Shown here: in pieces, positions 6,969 through 14,519 of the stretch | Numbering within the stretch: position 1 is the first letter of the stretch | Layout of the letters: each line of letters opens with the position of its first letter | Assembly: GCA_937934775.1 (NCBI GenBank) | Contig: CALGYL010000130.1 | Span: forward strand, 1-15,377 | Source of the DNA: an uncultured Clostridia bacterium | GTDB taxonomy: Bacteria > Bacillota > Clostridia > Christensenellales > Aristaeellaceae | Length of the DNA: 15,377 bases | Reading direction: 5' to 3' | Translations under genes and position numbers: made by a program | Notes under the pieces: generated by a model | What the model saw: the letters and a program-made list of their open reading frames with translations, nothing else | What the model was told of the DNA's origin: nothing | Database searches by the model: none

Positions 6969-7772
6969 TCAGGCCTCTACAGGCCGTATGCTGACCTCAC
7001 CGGCGCACAATGGCAGGATGCCGTGGGCGGTCTCGATGAGCAAACGGCAGTCATCGTCGATGGAAAGCGCCCGTGCCGGGAAGTTTTCCTCGCCGAGAAA
7101 GACCTGAATGGGCTTCCCAAGCACGATGGAACGCTTTCGGTAGGCTGGAAGAAAAACACGCTCCTCAAGCACCCTGTAACGGAAGAAACGCGTAAGGATC
7201 GATGCGGCCAACCGCGCCCGCAAGTCGTCCCGGACCTCGCCATTAAACACCGCGCAGGCGATGTCGCGAAGGTTATCTGGGAACCCGCCCAGCGGCGGCG
7301 CTAGGTTGACGCCGATTCCCAATACCGCGAACTGCATCGCGCCGTCCGATCCAACAGAGCCTTCCGTCAGGATGCCGCAGACCTTTTTCTCGTTTAAAAA
7401 AATATCATTGACCCACTTGATCCCGGCGGAACGGCCGGAGACCTCTTCAATCGCCTCGGCAACCGCCACCGCAGCTGCGGCAGTCACCAGTACAGAATCA
7501 CTTGCGCGCATGGTAGGCCTGAGCAAAACGCTCATGTAGAGCCCCGTGCCGTCCGGGGAGAAAAAAGCCCGGCGCAGGCGGCCTCTGCCCGCCGTCTGCC
7601 GGTCTGCGATGACGACAAGCCCTTCAGGTTCCTCTTGCCGGGCGGCAATCTTCACATCGTCGTTGGTTGAATTGGATTCAGCCAGCGTCCGAACCCGGTA
7701 AAATCCGCCGGTTTCGTGAAGCAACCGCTCAATGGCGCGGGAATCGAGGGTTGAAACAGCGGAATGGTCCAT
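6969..7772 (-). CDS. birA: Biotin--[acetyl-CoA-carboxylase] ligase, without DNA-binding domain
   Basis: Cytoplasmic enzyme that activates biotin as biotinyl-AMP and transfers it to a lysine of biotin carboxyl carrier proteins; 267 residues. Visible motifs are STND (35-38), the biotin/AMP loop GRGRLRR (62-68), KWVND (119-123), KKVCGIL (129-135) and LGIGVNL (151-157), followed by the small C-terminal SH3-like domain. There is no N-terminal helix-turn-helix, so this is a one-domain ligase that should not itself repress biotin genes. The start is ATG at 7772: GAGGTG lies about 8 bases before it and the promoter at 7812-7840 gives a leader of about 33 bases. The longer open frame back to 7949 would run through that promoter. 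The gene stands alone and faces secF. Confidence 0.94.
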   Translation of the reverse strand: MDHSAVSTLDSRAIERLLHETGGFYRVRTLAESNSTNDDVKIAARQEEPEGLVVIADRQTAGRGRLRRAFFSPDGTGLYMSVLLRPTMRASDSVLVTAAAAVAVAEAIEEVSGRSAGIKWVNDIFLNEKKVCGILTEGSVGSDGAMQFAVLGIGVNLAPPLGGFPDNLRDIACAVFNGEVRDDLRARLAASILTRFFRYRVLEERVFLPAYRKRSIVLGKPIQVFLGEENFPARALSIDDDCRLLIETAHGILPLCAGEVSIRPVEA

Positions 7773-7811
7773 GAACGCACACCTCGCAGGAAAACGGAAT
7801 ACCGTAAAACC

Positions 7812-7840
7812 ATGATACGACCTGCCTTTCCCGCTGTCAA
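7812..7840 (-). promoter_or_regulatory. Promoter of birA
   Basis: On the minus strand there is a perfect -35 TTGACA (complement of 7835-7840), a 17-base spacer and -10 TATCAT (complement of 7812-7817). Initiation is expected near 7805, 33 bases before the ATG. Confidence 0.8.
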
Positions 7841-8018
7841 GCGGAAGAAGAGGAGGCGAACGAAAAAGGTTTATGGACGAATTCATGAAATGGGAGCATA
7901 CATCGAATAATGCAAAATAGCGATCCGTCGGGCGGACAGCCGCTGGCAATCAGAAGAAACCGAACTTTGGTGCAGCTGCATTCACTGAATGAAAAGAACA
8001 GAGCCTGGATCGTCTTCT

Positions 8019-8056
8019 AAAAACCATAACGAAGCCCCGGGCGAACCCGAGGCTTC
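8019..8056 (-). terminator. Terminator of the adaptor-ATPase-permease operon
   Basis: In the minus-strand RNA, bases 8056-8046 pair with 8041-8031 over 11 positions with one U-G pair, closed by a UUCG tetraloop at 8045-8042. The plus-strand version would have a C/A mismatch, so the hairpin suits the minus transcript. A T5 run (8023-8019) follows at a distance of 7 bases, which makes the terminator imperfect. It begins 23 bases after the permease stop. Confidence 0.6.
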
Positions 8057-8078
8057 TGAGTGCGGCGTTTGAACCGAA

Positions 8079-9251
8079 TTACTCGTAACGCAGTGCTTCG
8101 ATGGGCAGGAGCGACGCCGCCATGTTGGCCGGGTAGGAGCCGAAGATGACGCCCACCAGCACCGAGAACACGACCGACAGAAGCGCGACGCCGGATGACA
8201 TGACCATCGTGACGTTGATGAGCGGGGCGACGACGTTGACCACGAAATACCCCAGACCCAAGCCGATCAGGCCGCCCATCAGGGAGATTGAAACCGCCTC
8301 GATCAGGAACTGGAGCATGATGTCCAGCTTCTGCGCGCCGATGGCTTTGCGGATGCCGATCTCACGGGTGCGTTCCGAGACAGAGACCAGCATGATGTTC
8401 ATGATGCCGATGCCGCCGACCAGGAGTGAGATGCCCGCGATGCCTGCCAGGAGCATCGAAAGGGTGTTGGCGACTTCGCTCATCGTCTCCAGAAGCTGAG
8501 ACTGGCTGGTGACGGTGTAGTAGTCCTCGTCGCCGGTCTTTTCATACATGAAGTTTTCAAGCGTTGTCACCGCGCGGTCGATGTCTTCGTCCGCGCCGCT
8601 ATCCGCGCTGGCGTAGAAGGTGGAGATGGTGGTGTTGCGGAAGGTACGCTGTGCGATGGTGAAGGGGATGAATACCATGGAGTCCAACGAGGTGCCCTCG
8701 CTGTCGCCCATCTCCGTGAAGAGTCCGACGACGGTGTAGGCGCGGCCGTCGATGCGGACGGTTTCGCCGATCACGTCTCGCTGGGCGAACAGTTCGTCGG
8801 CTACTTCGACGCCGATTACGCAGACGGAACTGCGGTTTTCCACATCGCTTGCGGTGATGAACCGGCCGGTGGACAGCGTGTAAGAACGGATGGTGTCATA
8901 TCCTTCGGTGGTGCCATACACGGTGGTATCGTAGGTGTTGATGCCTGCTTTGCAGGTGAGGCTCGAGGAGATGACCGGAGCTACCTGGCTGACGCCGCCC
9001 GAACCGCGTAGTTCTTCGACTTCATCCAGAGTCAGATGCATGACGCGCGGATTGTTGTTGCGTACGGTGATCAAGTTGGTGCCAAGGCTGGAAATACGGC
9101 TGGTGATATCGCTTGTGGAGCCCTGGCCGATGGCCACCATCACCGTAACCGACAAAACACCGATGATGATGCCCAGCATCGTCAGGAAGGCGCGCATCTT
9201 GTTGGCGAGGATGGCGTTCAGGGCCATCTTCAGGCATTGGAGAATTTTCAT
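8079..9251 (-). CDS. MacB/YknZ-type ABC transporter permease (FtsX-like)
   Basis: Permease of a MacAB/YknXYZ-class transporter, which uses mechanical coupling to move peptides or envelope substances outward; 390 residues. It has a membrane segment near 21-42 and a large extracytoplasmic MacB periplasmic-core-like domain from about 45 to 260. Three membrane segments (about 266-289, 315-345, 355-375) make up the FtsX domain. SERTREIGIRKAIGAQ (292-307) is the coupling stretch that contacts the ATPase and is strongly typical. ATG 9251 overlaps the ATPase stop as ATGA, so the two are translationally coupled. The ATPase is a separate protein, as in Gram-positives, rather than fused as in E. coli MacB. 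Confidence 0.93.
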   Translation of the reverse strand: MKILQCLKMALNAILANKMRAFLTMLGIIIGVLSVTVMVAIGQGSTSDITSRISSLGTNLITVRNNNPRVMHLTLDEVEELRGSGGVSQVAPVISSSLTCKAGINTYDTTVYGTTEGYDTIRSYTLSTGRFITASDVENRSSVCVIGVEVADELFAQRDVIGETVRIDGRAYTVVGLFTEMGDSEGTSLDSMVFIPFTIAQRTFRNTTISTFYASADSGADEDIDRAVTTLENFMYEKTGDEDYYTVTSQSQLLETMSEVANTLSMLLAGIAGISLLVGGIGIMNIMLVSVSERTREIGIRKAIGAQKLDIMLQFLIEAVSISLMGGLIGLGLGYFVVNVVAPLINVTMVMSSGVALLSVVFSVLVGVIFGSYPANMAASLLPIEALRYE

Positions 9252-9979
9252 GACGCGCTCTCCTCGCTTTCAGGCTCGCTGGGTTCCGGCGTTCTGGTGA
9301 CATCGTGATTTCCGTTGACCAATGCGATCTGGCCGTCTTTGATTGACATACGGCGCTGCGCTTCCAGCGAAATCGCATTGTCATGGGTGATCAGCATGAT
9401 CGTGTTGCCCTGCGCATGCAGCTCGTGCAGCATTCGCATGATGTCCTGACCGGATTTGGAATCCAGGTTGCCGGTGGGTTCGTCGGCCAGGATCAGCAAG
9501 GGGTGGGTGGACAGCGCCCGGGCGATGGCCACGCGTTGCTGCTGGCCGCCGGAGAGCTGGTTGGGGCGGTGTTTCATGCGTTCCGCGAGGCCTACGCGCT
9601 CCAGCGCCTCGGTGACGCGCTCTTTCCGTTCTGCGGAAGAAAGGCCCTGGTAGATCAGCGGAAGCTCCACGTTTTCGTAGGCGGTGAGCTTTCCGAGGAG
9701 ATTGAATTGCTGAAAGATGAAGCCGATTTTTTTGTTTCGAATAATGGCCAGCTCACGCGGGGAAAACTCGGATACATCCTCGCCATCGAGCAGGTACTCT
9801 CCCTCGTCAGGGTAGTCAAGGCAGCCGACGATGTTCATCAGTGTGGATTTGCCGCTGCCGGATGGGCCGATGATCGCCACGAATTCGTGGTCATCGATCA
9901 AAAGATCCACATGGTCAAGCGCGTTGATGACTTCGCCGCCCATCTTGTAGCGCTTGACAATCTGTTTAAGCTCTATCAA
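9248..9979 (-). CDS. MacB/LolD/YknY-type ABC transporter ATP-binding protein
   Basis: Cytoplasmic ATPase of the same transporter, 243 residues. Walker A is GPSGSGKST (38-46), the Q-loop glutamine is within FIFQQFNLL (88-95), the signature is LSGGQQQRVAIARAL (142-156), Walker B is LLILADEP with Glu167, and the H-loop is THD with His199. The hydrophilic, Glu/Ser-rich tail after about 225 is an extra beyond the usual family end. The start is TTG at 9979: GGAGGG lies 6 bases before it and no ATG precedes Leu4-Lys5. It is preceded by a 108-base gap containing a GC-rich hairpin, which may set its level relative to the adaptor. Confidence 0.94.
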   Translation of the reverse strand: MIELKQIVKRYKMGGEVINALDHVDLLIDDHEFVAIIGPSGSGKSTLMNIVGCLDYPDEGEYLLDGEDVSEFSPRELAIIRNKKIGFIFQQFNLLGKLTAYENVELPLIYQGLSSAERKERVTEALERVGLAERMKHRPNQLSGGQQQRVAIARALSTHPLLILADEPTGNLDSKSGQDIMRMLHELHAQGNTIMLITHDNAISLEAQRRMSIKDGQIALVNGNHDVTRTPEPSEPESEESAS

Positions 9980-10025
9980 TGAAATCCCTCCTGTCAGGCG
10001 ATTTTTTTTGGCGGCCGGACATTTT

Positions 10026-10050
10026 GCGGGGGCGGGGCTGCCGCCCCCGC
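10026..10050 (-). repeat. GC-rich perfect hairpin between adaptor and ATPase genes
   Basis: A 10-bp perfect inverted repeat (10026-10035 with 10041-10050), all G and C, with a 5-base loop. On the minus strand it is followed by AAAA and then, 13 bases later, by an A8 run, not by T, so it should not stop the operon transcript. It lies 37 bases after the adaptor stop and 46 bases before the ATPase start. It could protect the adaptor mRNA from decay or mark a processing point. Confidence 0.6.
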
Positions 10051-10087
10051 GTTCTATGGTCGGACGTTTATGGTTTCAGATCTTGGT

Positions 10088-11740
10088 TTAGAACCCGCCG
10101 CCCGGGCCGCCGCCGCTGGGCATGCCGCCGCCCATGCCGCCACCCATGTCGCCTCCAGGTCCGCCCATCTGGCTGGTCTGAGTCGAGCTGCTGTCGGACG
10201 AGTCGCGCTTGATCAGCACCTGATCACCTTCCTCGACGCCGGAGAGGATCTGGACGTATTCGTCATTGGAAGCGCCGATGGTGACGTTGGAGGTCTGGCC
10301 GTTGGCCATCGTGACGTAGTTCTGGCTGTTGGAGGTGGAAACCGCCTCGACGGGCACCAGCAGCGCATCCTCAATGTCGGTGGTGACGATGTTGATGCTG
10401 GCGGTCATGCCATCCATGAGGCCCACAGCGCTGTCCAGCGCAACGGTGACCGAGTAGGTCGCGACGCCGCCGGATACCGTGCCGACGCCGGAGATCTTGG
10501 TGACCTTGCCAGTGAAGGTCTGGCCGGAGAATGCGTCGATTTCCACATTGACGTCCTGACCGACGCTGATTTTCGGGATGTCGAGCTCATCAACAGATGC
10601 AACAACATTGAACTGGCTGTTGGACTGCATTGTGATAGCGGCAGAAGTCGAGGAACTCTTCTCGAGGTACTGGCCGACAGAGGCGTTGACCGCCGTGATG
10701 ACGCCGTCGATCGGGGCCTTGACCGTCAGGTTCTCCTGATCAGTCAGCGCGTTATCCAGCGCGGTACGGGCTTCATCATACGTGTAGAGCGCCTGCTGCA
10801 ATTCCGCGGACGGGATGCGGCCTGTGACGTAGAACAGTTTCGCACCAGAGGCAACCGAGTCGTTGTCATCATAATAGATGGTGTCGATGGTTCCGCCAAC
10901 TCCGGTTACCGGAACGGGCATGTTGATTTGCAAGGTGCCTTCGCCGAGCTTGGTTCCCTGCAATGTGGTGACCAGAGCCGCCACGCCGACGTCGTAATCA
11001 TCATCCGGTACGGTGACGGAGATGTTGCCACCCAGTCCGTCCGCCTGGTCCACGGTGCCTTCGACTTCGACATTGTCGATCCAGACGCTGACCTTGTCGC
11101 CAACCGTGAAAACATCGTCGCCCTGGGGCTCGAATTCCACCTTCATTTTGTCGTCGCGGGAGATAACGCACAGGTAGCCGGTGGTCTTCATAATGACCGA
11201 GATGTCGTCGTCCTCATCCACGTCGTCGATCAGCTTGACTGTGCCGGCAGACGGAGCATAGACGTAGTAGTCGGTACCGGTGTCGCGAACATCGCTCAGC
11301 GCAACCTGCGCGTTGAAGAGCGAGGACTGCAGCGTGGAGATCGAAGTCTCAAGATCGGTGGAGGACAGCTTCATCAGCGTGTCGCCTGCCTTGACCGTGT
11401 CGCCGACATCGACGTTGATCGATTCCACCGTACCCTCAGCTTCATTGTAGATGCTCTTGGTGGAAGCTGGCTCGAGGCTGCCTGAGCCGTAGACTGTGAC
11501 TTCAAGTTCACCCTTTTTAACGGTGGAGTAACTGCCTGCCGATACCGAGCTGGAAGAACCGCTGGAACCGCTGCTTCCGGAAGAAGTGCTTCCGGATGTG
11601 CTGGCGCTCTGTCGATTGCCGTTTGAGCCGCCAAGCATCGAAGAGACCGTTGGCCAGGCAAACGCCGCGAGTACTGCCAGAACAACCACAAGTACGACCC
11701 ATTTGACCCATTTGGCGCCGACTCCGCGTTTTTTCATCAT
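10088..11740 (-). CDS. HlyD/MacA-type membrane fusion protein with two adaptor cassettes (YknX-like)
   Basis: Membrane-anchored extracytoplasmic adaptor of the transporter, 550 residues, clearly longer than the usual 370-450. One membrane anchor lies at about 11-32, followed by a Ser/Gly linker (about 44-70). Cassette 1 has lipoyl half EGTVESINVDVGDTVKAGD (102-120), a short helical hairpin (127-157), the second half YAPSAGTVKLI (161-171) and a beta-barrel (about 195-255). Cassette 2 repeats this order: GGTIDTIYYDDNDSVASGA (282-300), hairpin (306-337), VKAPIDGVITAVNASVGQYL (340-359) and barrel (about 376-436). A membrane-proximal domain (about 440-511) follows, then a Gly/Met-rich tail (525-550). 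ATG 11740 is chosen because GGGAGGG lies 7 bases upstream; the frame is open further back without a ribosome site. Confidence 0.9.
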   Translation of the reverse strand: MMKKRGVGAKWVKWVVLVVVLAVLAAFAWPTVSSMLGGSNGNRQSASTSGSTSSGSSGSSGSSSSVSAGSYSTVKKGELEVTVYGSGSLEPASTKSIYNEAEGTVESINVDVGDTVKAGDTLMKLSSTDLETSISTLQSSLFNAQVALSDVRDTGTDYYVYAPSAGTVKLIDDVDEDDDISVIMKTTGYLCVISRDDKMKVEFEPQGDDVFTVGDKVSVWIDNVEVEGTVDQADGLGGNISVTVPDDDYDVGVAALVTTLQGTKLGEGTLQINMPVPVTGVGGTIDTIYYDDNDSVASGAKLFYVTGRIPSAELQQALYTYDEARTALDNALTDQENLTVKAPIDGVITAVNASVGQYLEKSSSTSAAITMQSNSQFNVVASVDELDIPKISVGQDVNVEIDAFSGQTFTGKVTKISGVGTVSGGVATYSVTVALDSAVGLMDGMTASINIVTTDIEDALLVPVEAVSTSNSQNYVTMANGQTSNVTIGASNDEYVQILSGVEEGDQVLIKRDSSDSSSTQTSQMGGPGGDMGGGMGGGMPSGGGPGGGF

Positions 11741-11769
11741 GGATAATCCCTCCCAAACAAGTTGATGAC

Positions 11770-11789
11770 CATATTCTAGTGGGAATATG
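11770..11789. promoter_or_regulatory. Operator-like palindrome upstream of the adaptor operon
   Basis: A perfect 7-bp inverted repeat, CATATTC and GAATATG, with a 6-base centre. It lies 30 bases before the adaptor ATG. On the minus strand it overlaps both candidate -10 elements (TAGAAT, complement of 11773-11778; TATGGT with TTGCCG as -35 at 16 bases). A regulator binding here would be expected to control the operon. The promoter itself is poor, so this may be an activated or repressed promoter. Confidence 0.45.
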
Positions 11790-11887
11790 CGGCAATTCTG
11801 TGGCGGAGACTCAGGATGTTTGTGAACGTTGCCGGACAAAAATCCGTCGCGGTGGGTTCTGCCCGGAATTTTGTTAACGAAGTGTGC

Positions 11888-11916
11888 TAGACATGCGGCG
11901 AGCTTCACGGTATCAT
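11888..11916 (+). promoter_or_regulatory. Promoter of the ABC exporter gene
   Basis: -35 TAGACA at 11888-11893, 17-base spacer, -10 TATCAT at 11911-11916: five of six consensus matches at each box. Transcription should start near 11923, 27 bases before the ATG. It points away from the adaptor operon. Confidence 0.75.
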
Positions 11917-11949
11917 CTATTTTATTGTCATTATAAGGGTGGAGGCAAC

Positions 11950-13752
11950 ATGGACATGCATGTCACGCGCCGCAAAGGCGCCAAGCAGTCGCTGTACCTG
12001 ATCCGAAGGTTTCTTCCATATTATAAGCCGTACCGTGGAATCTTGGCGGTGGATCTGCTCTGCGCTGCGCTGACCACGGTGTGCGAGTTGGTTCTGCCGT
12101 TGATCATTCGCTTTATTACCGATACCGCCATGCGGGATCTGGCCAGCCTGACGGCCCAGACCATTTTCCGCTTGGGCGGCGTTTATGTTTTATTGCGCCT
12201 GATGGATGCCGGCGCGTTCTTCTATATGGCGTCCATCGGGCACATTATGGGCTCGCGCATTGAAACCGACCTGCGTCGGGATTTGTTCTCTCATCTTCAA
12301 GCGCTTTCCAATTCTTTTTATGATACCGCCAAGACCGGACAATTGATGAGCCGCATCACCTCTGACCTCAACGATGTGACCGAGTTCGCGCATCATTGCC
12401 CGGAGGAATTCTTCAACGCGGCGATCAAGCTGGTGGGCGTATTCATCATTCTCTGCACAATGAACGTTGGACTGACGCTGATCATCTTCATCGCGCTGCC
12501 GCTGATGCTGTTTTCACTGGGCTTTTTCAATAAAAACATGCGTAGCGCCTTTAAAAGCGCCCGTTATCAGCTGGGCGAGCTGAACGCCCAGGTGGAGGAC
12601 AGCCTTCTGGGGATTCGCGTGGTCAAGGCCTTCGCCAACGAGAACCTGGAGCGCGAAAAGTTCGAAAGCGGCAACAAACGCTTTCTGTCCATCAAGCGGA
12701 ATATGTACCTTTGGCTGGGCGCGTTCCATTCAAGTACCCGCTTTTTTGATGGAATCATGTACATTCTGGTGGTGGTGGCGGGCTCTTTGTATATGATCCG
12801 CGGCGCGATTATGCCGGCGGATCTGGTGGCATATCTTCTCTATGTCACCACGTTGCTCACATCCATCAGTCGTATCGTTGAGTTCACCGAGCAGTTCCAG
12901 CGCGGCATGACCGGCATTGAACGCTTTGTAGAGGTGATGGACGAGCCGGTCACCGTTCTGGACACCCCTGGCGCAAAGGAGCATGCGGTAGAGCGCGGCG
13001 AAGTCAGATTTGAGCACGTCAGCTTTGCGTATGAAGCGGGTGGGGACGAGGTTCTCTCCGACATCAGTCTGACCGTTGAACCAGGCGAATCGATTGCGCT
13101 GGTCGGACCATCCGGAGGAGGCAAAACCACGCTGTGCAGCCTGATACCGCGCTTCTATGAGCCGACTTCGGGGAGCATATTGATCGACGGCATCGACATT
13201 CGGGACTTTACGCTGGATTCGCTTCGGTCTCAAATCGGCATTGTACAGCAGGACGTGTATCTATTCTGCGGCTCAGTGCGCGACAACATTGAGTACGGAA
13301 AACCGGGGGCTTCGACGCAGGAGATCATTGCCGCCGCCCGTATGGCTGGCGCCCATGAATTCATCGAACAGCTGCCGGAAGGCTACGACACTTTCCTGGG
13401 CGAGCGGGGCGTACGGCTCTCCGGCGGGCAAAAACAGCGCGTATCCATTGCCCGGGTATTCCTGAAAAACCCACCCATACTGATCCTGGACGAGGCGACA
13501 TCGGCGCTGGACAATGAATCCGAACAGATCGTTCAGCGCTCGCTGGAAACGCTGATGCGCGGAAGGACAACTTTCACTATAGCGCACAGGCTGACCACCA
13601 TCCGGGGCGCCAAACTGATCCTTGTGCTGACCGACAAGGGAATTGAGGAGCAGGGCAGCCATGCTGCGCTTATGGCAAGAGACGGTTTGTATCATTCGCT
13701 GTACAGTGCCTACGCATTGGGACAGAGAGAAGAAAAGACCGACGGACAATAG
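11950..13752 (+). CDS. ABC exporter half-transporter (permease fused to ATPase)
   Basis: Type I exporter of 600 residues, expected to work as a dimer moving lipids, drugs or peptides outward. Six membrane segments lie between about 29 and 310, including the exporter stretch NSFYDTAKTGQLMSRITSDL (121-140). The nucleotide-binding domain has Walker A GPSGGGKTT (386-394), the Q-loop VQQD (432-435), the X-loop GERG (484-487), the signature LSGGQKQRVSIAR (490-502), Walker B ILILDEAT with catalytic Glu515, the D-loop SALD and H-loop His546; all look active. ATG 11950 has GGAGG 4 bases upstream and fits the promoter; the frame is open back to 11884 but that part lies in the promoter. No partner half-transporter is adjacent, so a homodimer is likely. 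The substrate cannot be read from sequence. Confidence 0.94.
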   Translation: MDMHVTRRKGAKQSLYLIRRFLPYYKPYRGILAVDLLCAALTTVCELVLPLIIRFITDTAMRDLASLTAQTIFRLGGVYVLLRLMDAGAFFYMASIGHIMGSRIETDLRRDLFSHLQALSNSFYDTAKTGQLMSRITSDLNDVTEFAHHCPEEFFNAAIKLVGVFIILCTMNVGLTLIIFIALPLMLFSLGFFNKNMRSAFKSARYQLGELNAQVEDSLLGIRVVKAFANENLEREKFESGNKRFLSIKRNMYLWLGAFHSSTRFFDGIMYILVVVAGSLYMIRGAIMPADLVAYLLYVTTLLTSISRIVEFTEQFQRGMTGIERFVEVMDEPVTVLDTPGAKEHAVERGEVRFEHVSFAYEAGGDEVLSDISLTVEPGESIALVGPSGGGKTTLCSLIPRFYEPTSGSILIDGIDIRDFTLDSLRSQIGIVQQDVYLFCGSVRDNIEYGKPGASTQEIIAAARMAGAHEFIEQLPEGYDTFLGERGVRLSGGQKQRVSIARVFLKNPPILILDEATSALDNESEQIVQRSLETLMRGRTTFTIAHRLTTIRGAKLILVLTDKGIEEQGSHAALMARDGLYHSLYSAYALGQREEKTDGQ

Positions 13753-13911
13753 ACCAAAGTCTCAAGGCCCGTATGGCAGAGCAATTATAAACACCGGTCT
13801 CTCTGAAACAAAAAGACCAAAGTATGTTTTGCGGTTTGTGAAGATTGCGGCAGATAAACCGGAGGATAGGCTGTTTGTATGTGAAGAATTACCATCGCCC
13901 GATGTTTTAAT

Positions 13912-13940
13912 TTGCAAACCCTTCATTTGTGTGCTAGAAT
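13912..13940 (+). promoter_or_regulatory. Promoter of the acyltransferase-glycosyltransferase pair
   Basis: -35 TTGCAA at 13912-13917, 17-base spacer, -10 TAGAAT at 13935-13940. Initiation near 13947 leaves a leader of about 36 bases before the ATG at 13983. The stretch 13753-13911 before it is AT-richer than its surroundings and holds no gene I can support. Confidence 0.7.
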
Positions 13941-13982
13941 GAAGACAGGAGCCAAGCGGTCTGGGAGAAGGGATACACTCGA

Positions 13983-14501
13983 ATGTTTAGCCGCTTCATG
14001 ATGACGTTGCCCGTGTTTATCGGGCAGTTTTTCAAGTTTGCGCTGATCGTGGCATTTATCGGTGCCGTCGCGCACTATGTGGGCCAGCTCCTGCCCCGCA
14101 AGAATTTTGACTACACACAACCTCCATACGCTTCATATGAATGGGAACAGGATGGCGTGTTCTACACCAAGTTCAAAATCCAGTTCTGGAAGGACAAGGT
14201 TCCGGACATGAGCCAGTACGTCAAGAGCATGTTCCGGAAGAAGATTTCTGTTTTTCGGGATTTCGACTACATTAAAGAACTGATTCTGGAGACCTGCGTC
14301 GCGGAATTCGTCCATTGGATGCTGGTGTTTATCAGTCCTGTCTTTCTGGTTTTGATGGAAGGGCTGGCAGGCCGCATCGGCGCTGTTCTCTACGCGCTTG
14401 GCAATCTGCCATTCGTGATGATCCAACGTTACAACCGCCCTCGCCTCGTGCGCCTCATGAACCGGCAAAAGCGCCAGGACCTCGCGGATAACCTGCAATG
14501 A
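13983..14501 (+). CDS. CrtO-family (glycosyl-diaponeurosporenoate acyltransferase-like) membrane protein
   Basis: A 172-residue membrane protein resembling the Staphylococcus CrtO acyltransferase family, which in staphyloxanthin synthesis adds a fatty acyl chain to a glycosylated carotenoid. Shared features are the hydrophobic N-terminus (about 10-37), FWKDKVPD (68-75), the conserved ETCVAEFVHW (103-112) with acidic and His residues, hydrophobic segments around 113-145, Asn141, and the ending QRYNRPRLVRLMNR (148-161). The start is ATG 13983 with AAGGGA 9 bases upstream. The next gene, a glycosyltransferase, begins 18 bases after the stop. No carotenoid genes (crtM, crtN, crtP) are in view, so the real acceptor may be another glycolipid. 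Family assignment is from memory of motifs. Confidence 0.75.
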   Translation: MFSRFMMTLPVFIGQFFKFALIVAFIGAVAHYVGQLLPRKNFDYTQPPYASYEWEQDGVFYTKFKIQFWKDKVPDMSQYVKSMFRKKISVFRDFDYIKELILETCVAEFVHWMLVFISPVFLVLMEGLAGRIGAVLYALGNLPFVMIQRYNRPRLVRLMNRQKRQDLADNLQ

Positions 14502-14519
14502 TTTGAGGTGCAAAGTCAC

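Larger units (their letters stand above)
7773..8078 (-). other. Intergenic region upstream of birA
   Basis: This 306-base stretch holds the birA promoter (7812-7840) at one end and the terminator of the transporter operon (8031-8056) at the other. Between 7841 and 8018 I see only a weak 15-codon open frame beginning near 7874 and no recognisable gene or RNA. ACGG/CCGT half-sites at 7794-7797 and 7802-7805 straddle the likely birA transcription start but are too short to call an operator. Confidence 0.5.

Noticed and set aside
9383..9982. A 199-codon open frame on the plus strand
   Set aside because: It is antisense to the ATPase gene and has no recognisable motifs.
10070..11485. A 471-codon open frame on the plus strand
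   Set aside because: It lies opposite the adaptor gene, is rich in Asp/Arg/Val/His as expected from antisense of GC-biased codons, has no ribosome site and resembles no family.
11741..11908. A 56-residue N-terminal extension of the adaptor
   Set aside because: It would cross the operator-like palindrome and leave the membrane anchor internal; ATG 11740 has a strong ribosome site.
13751..13823. A 10-base direct repeat (AGACCAAAGT at 13751-13760 and 13814-13823)
   Set aside because: Only two copies, no flanking inverted repeats or mobile gene; could be chance in a short AT-richer gap.
13643..13942. A 99-codon frame running from the exporter gene into the gap
   Set aside because: Its first third is an out-of-frame reading of the ATPase domain; the rest has no support and covers the next promoter.
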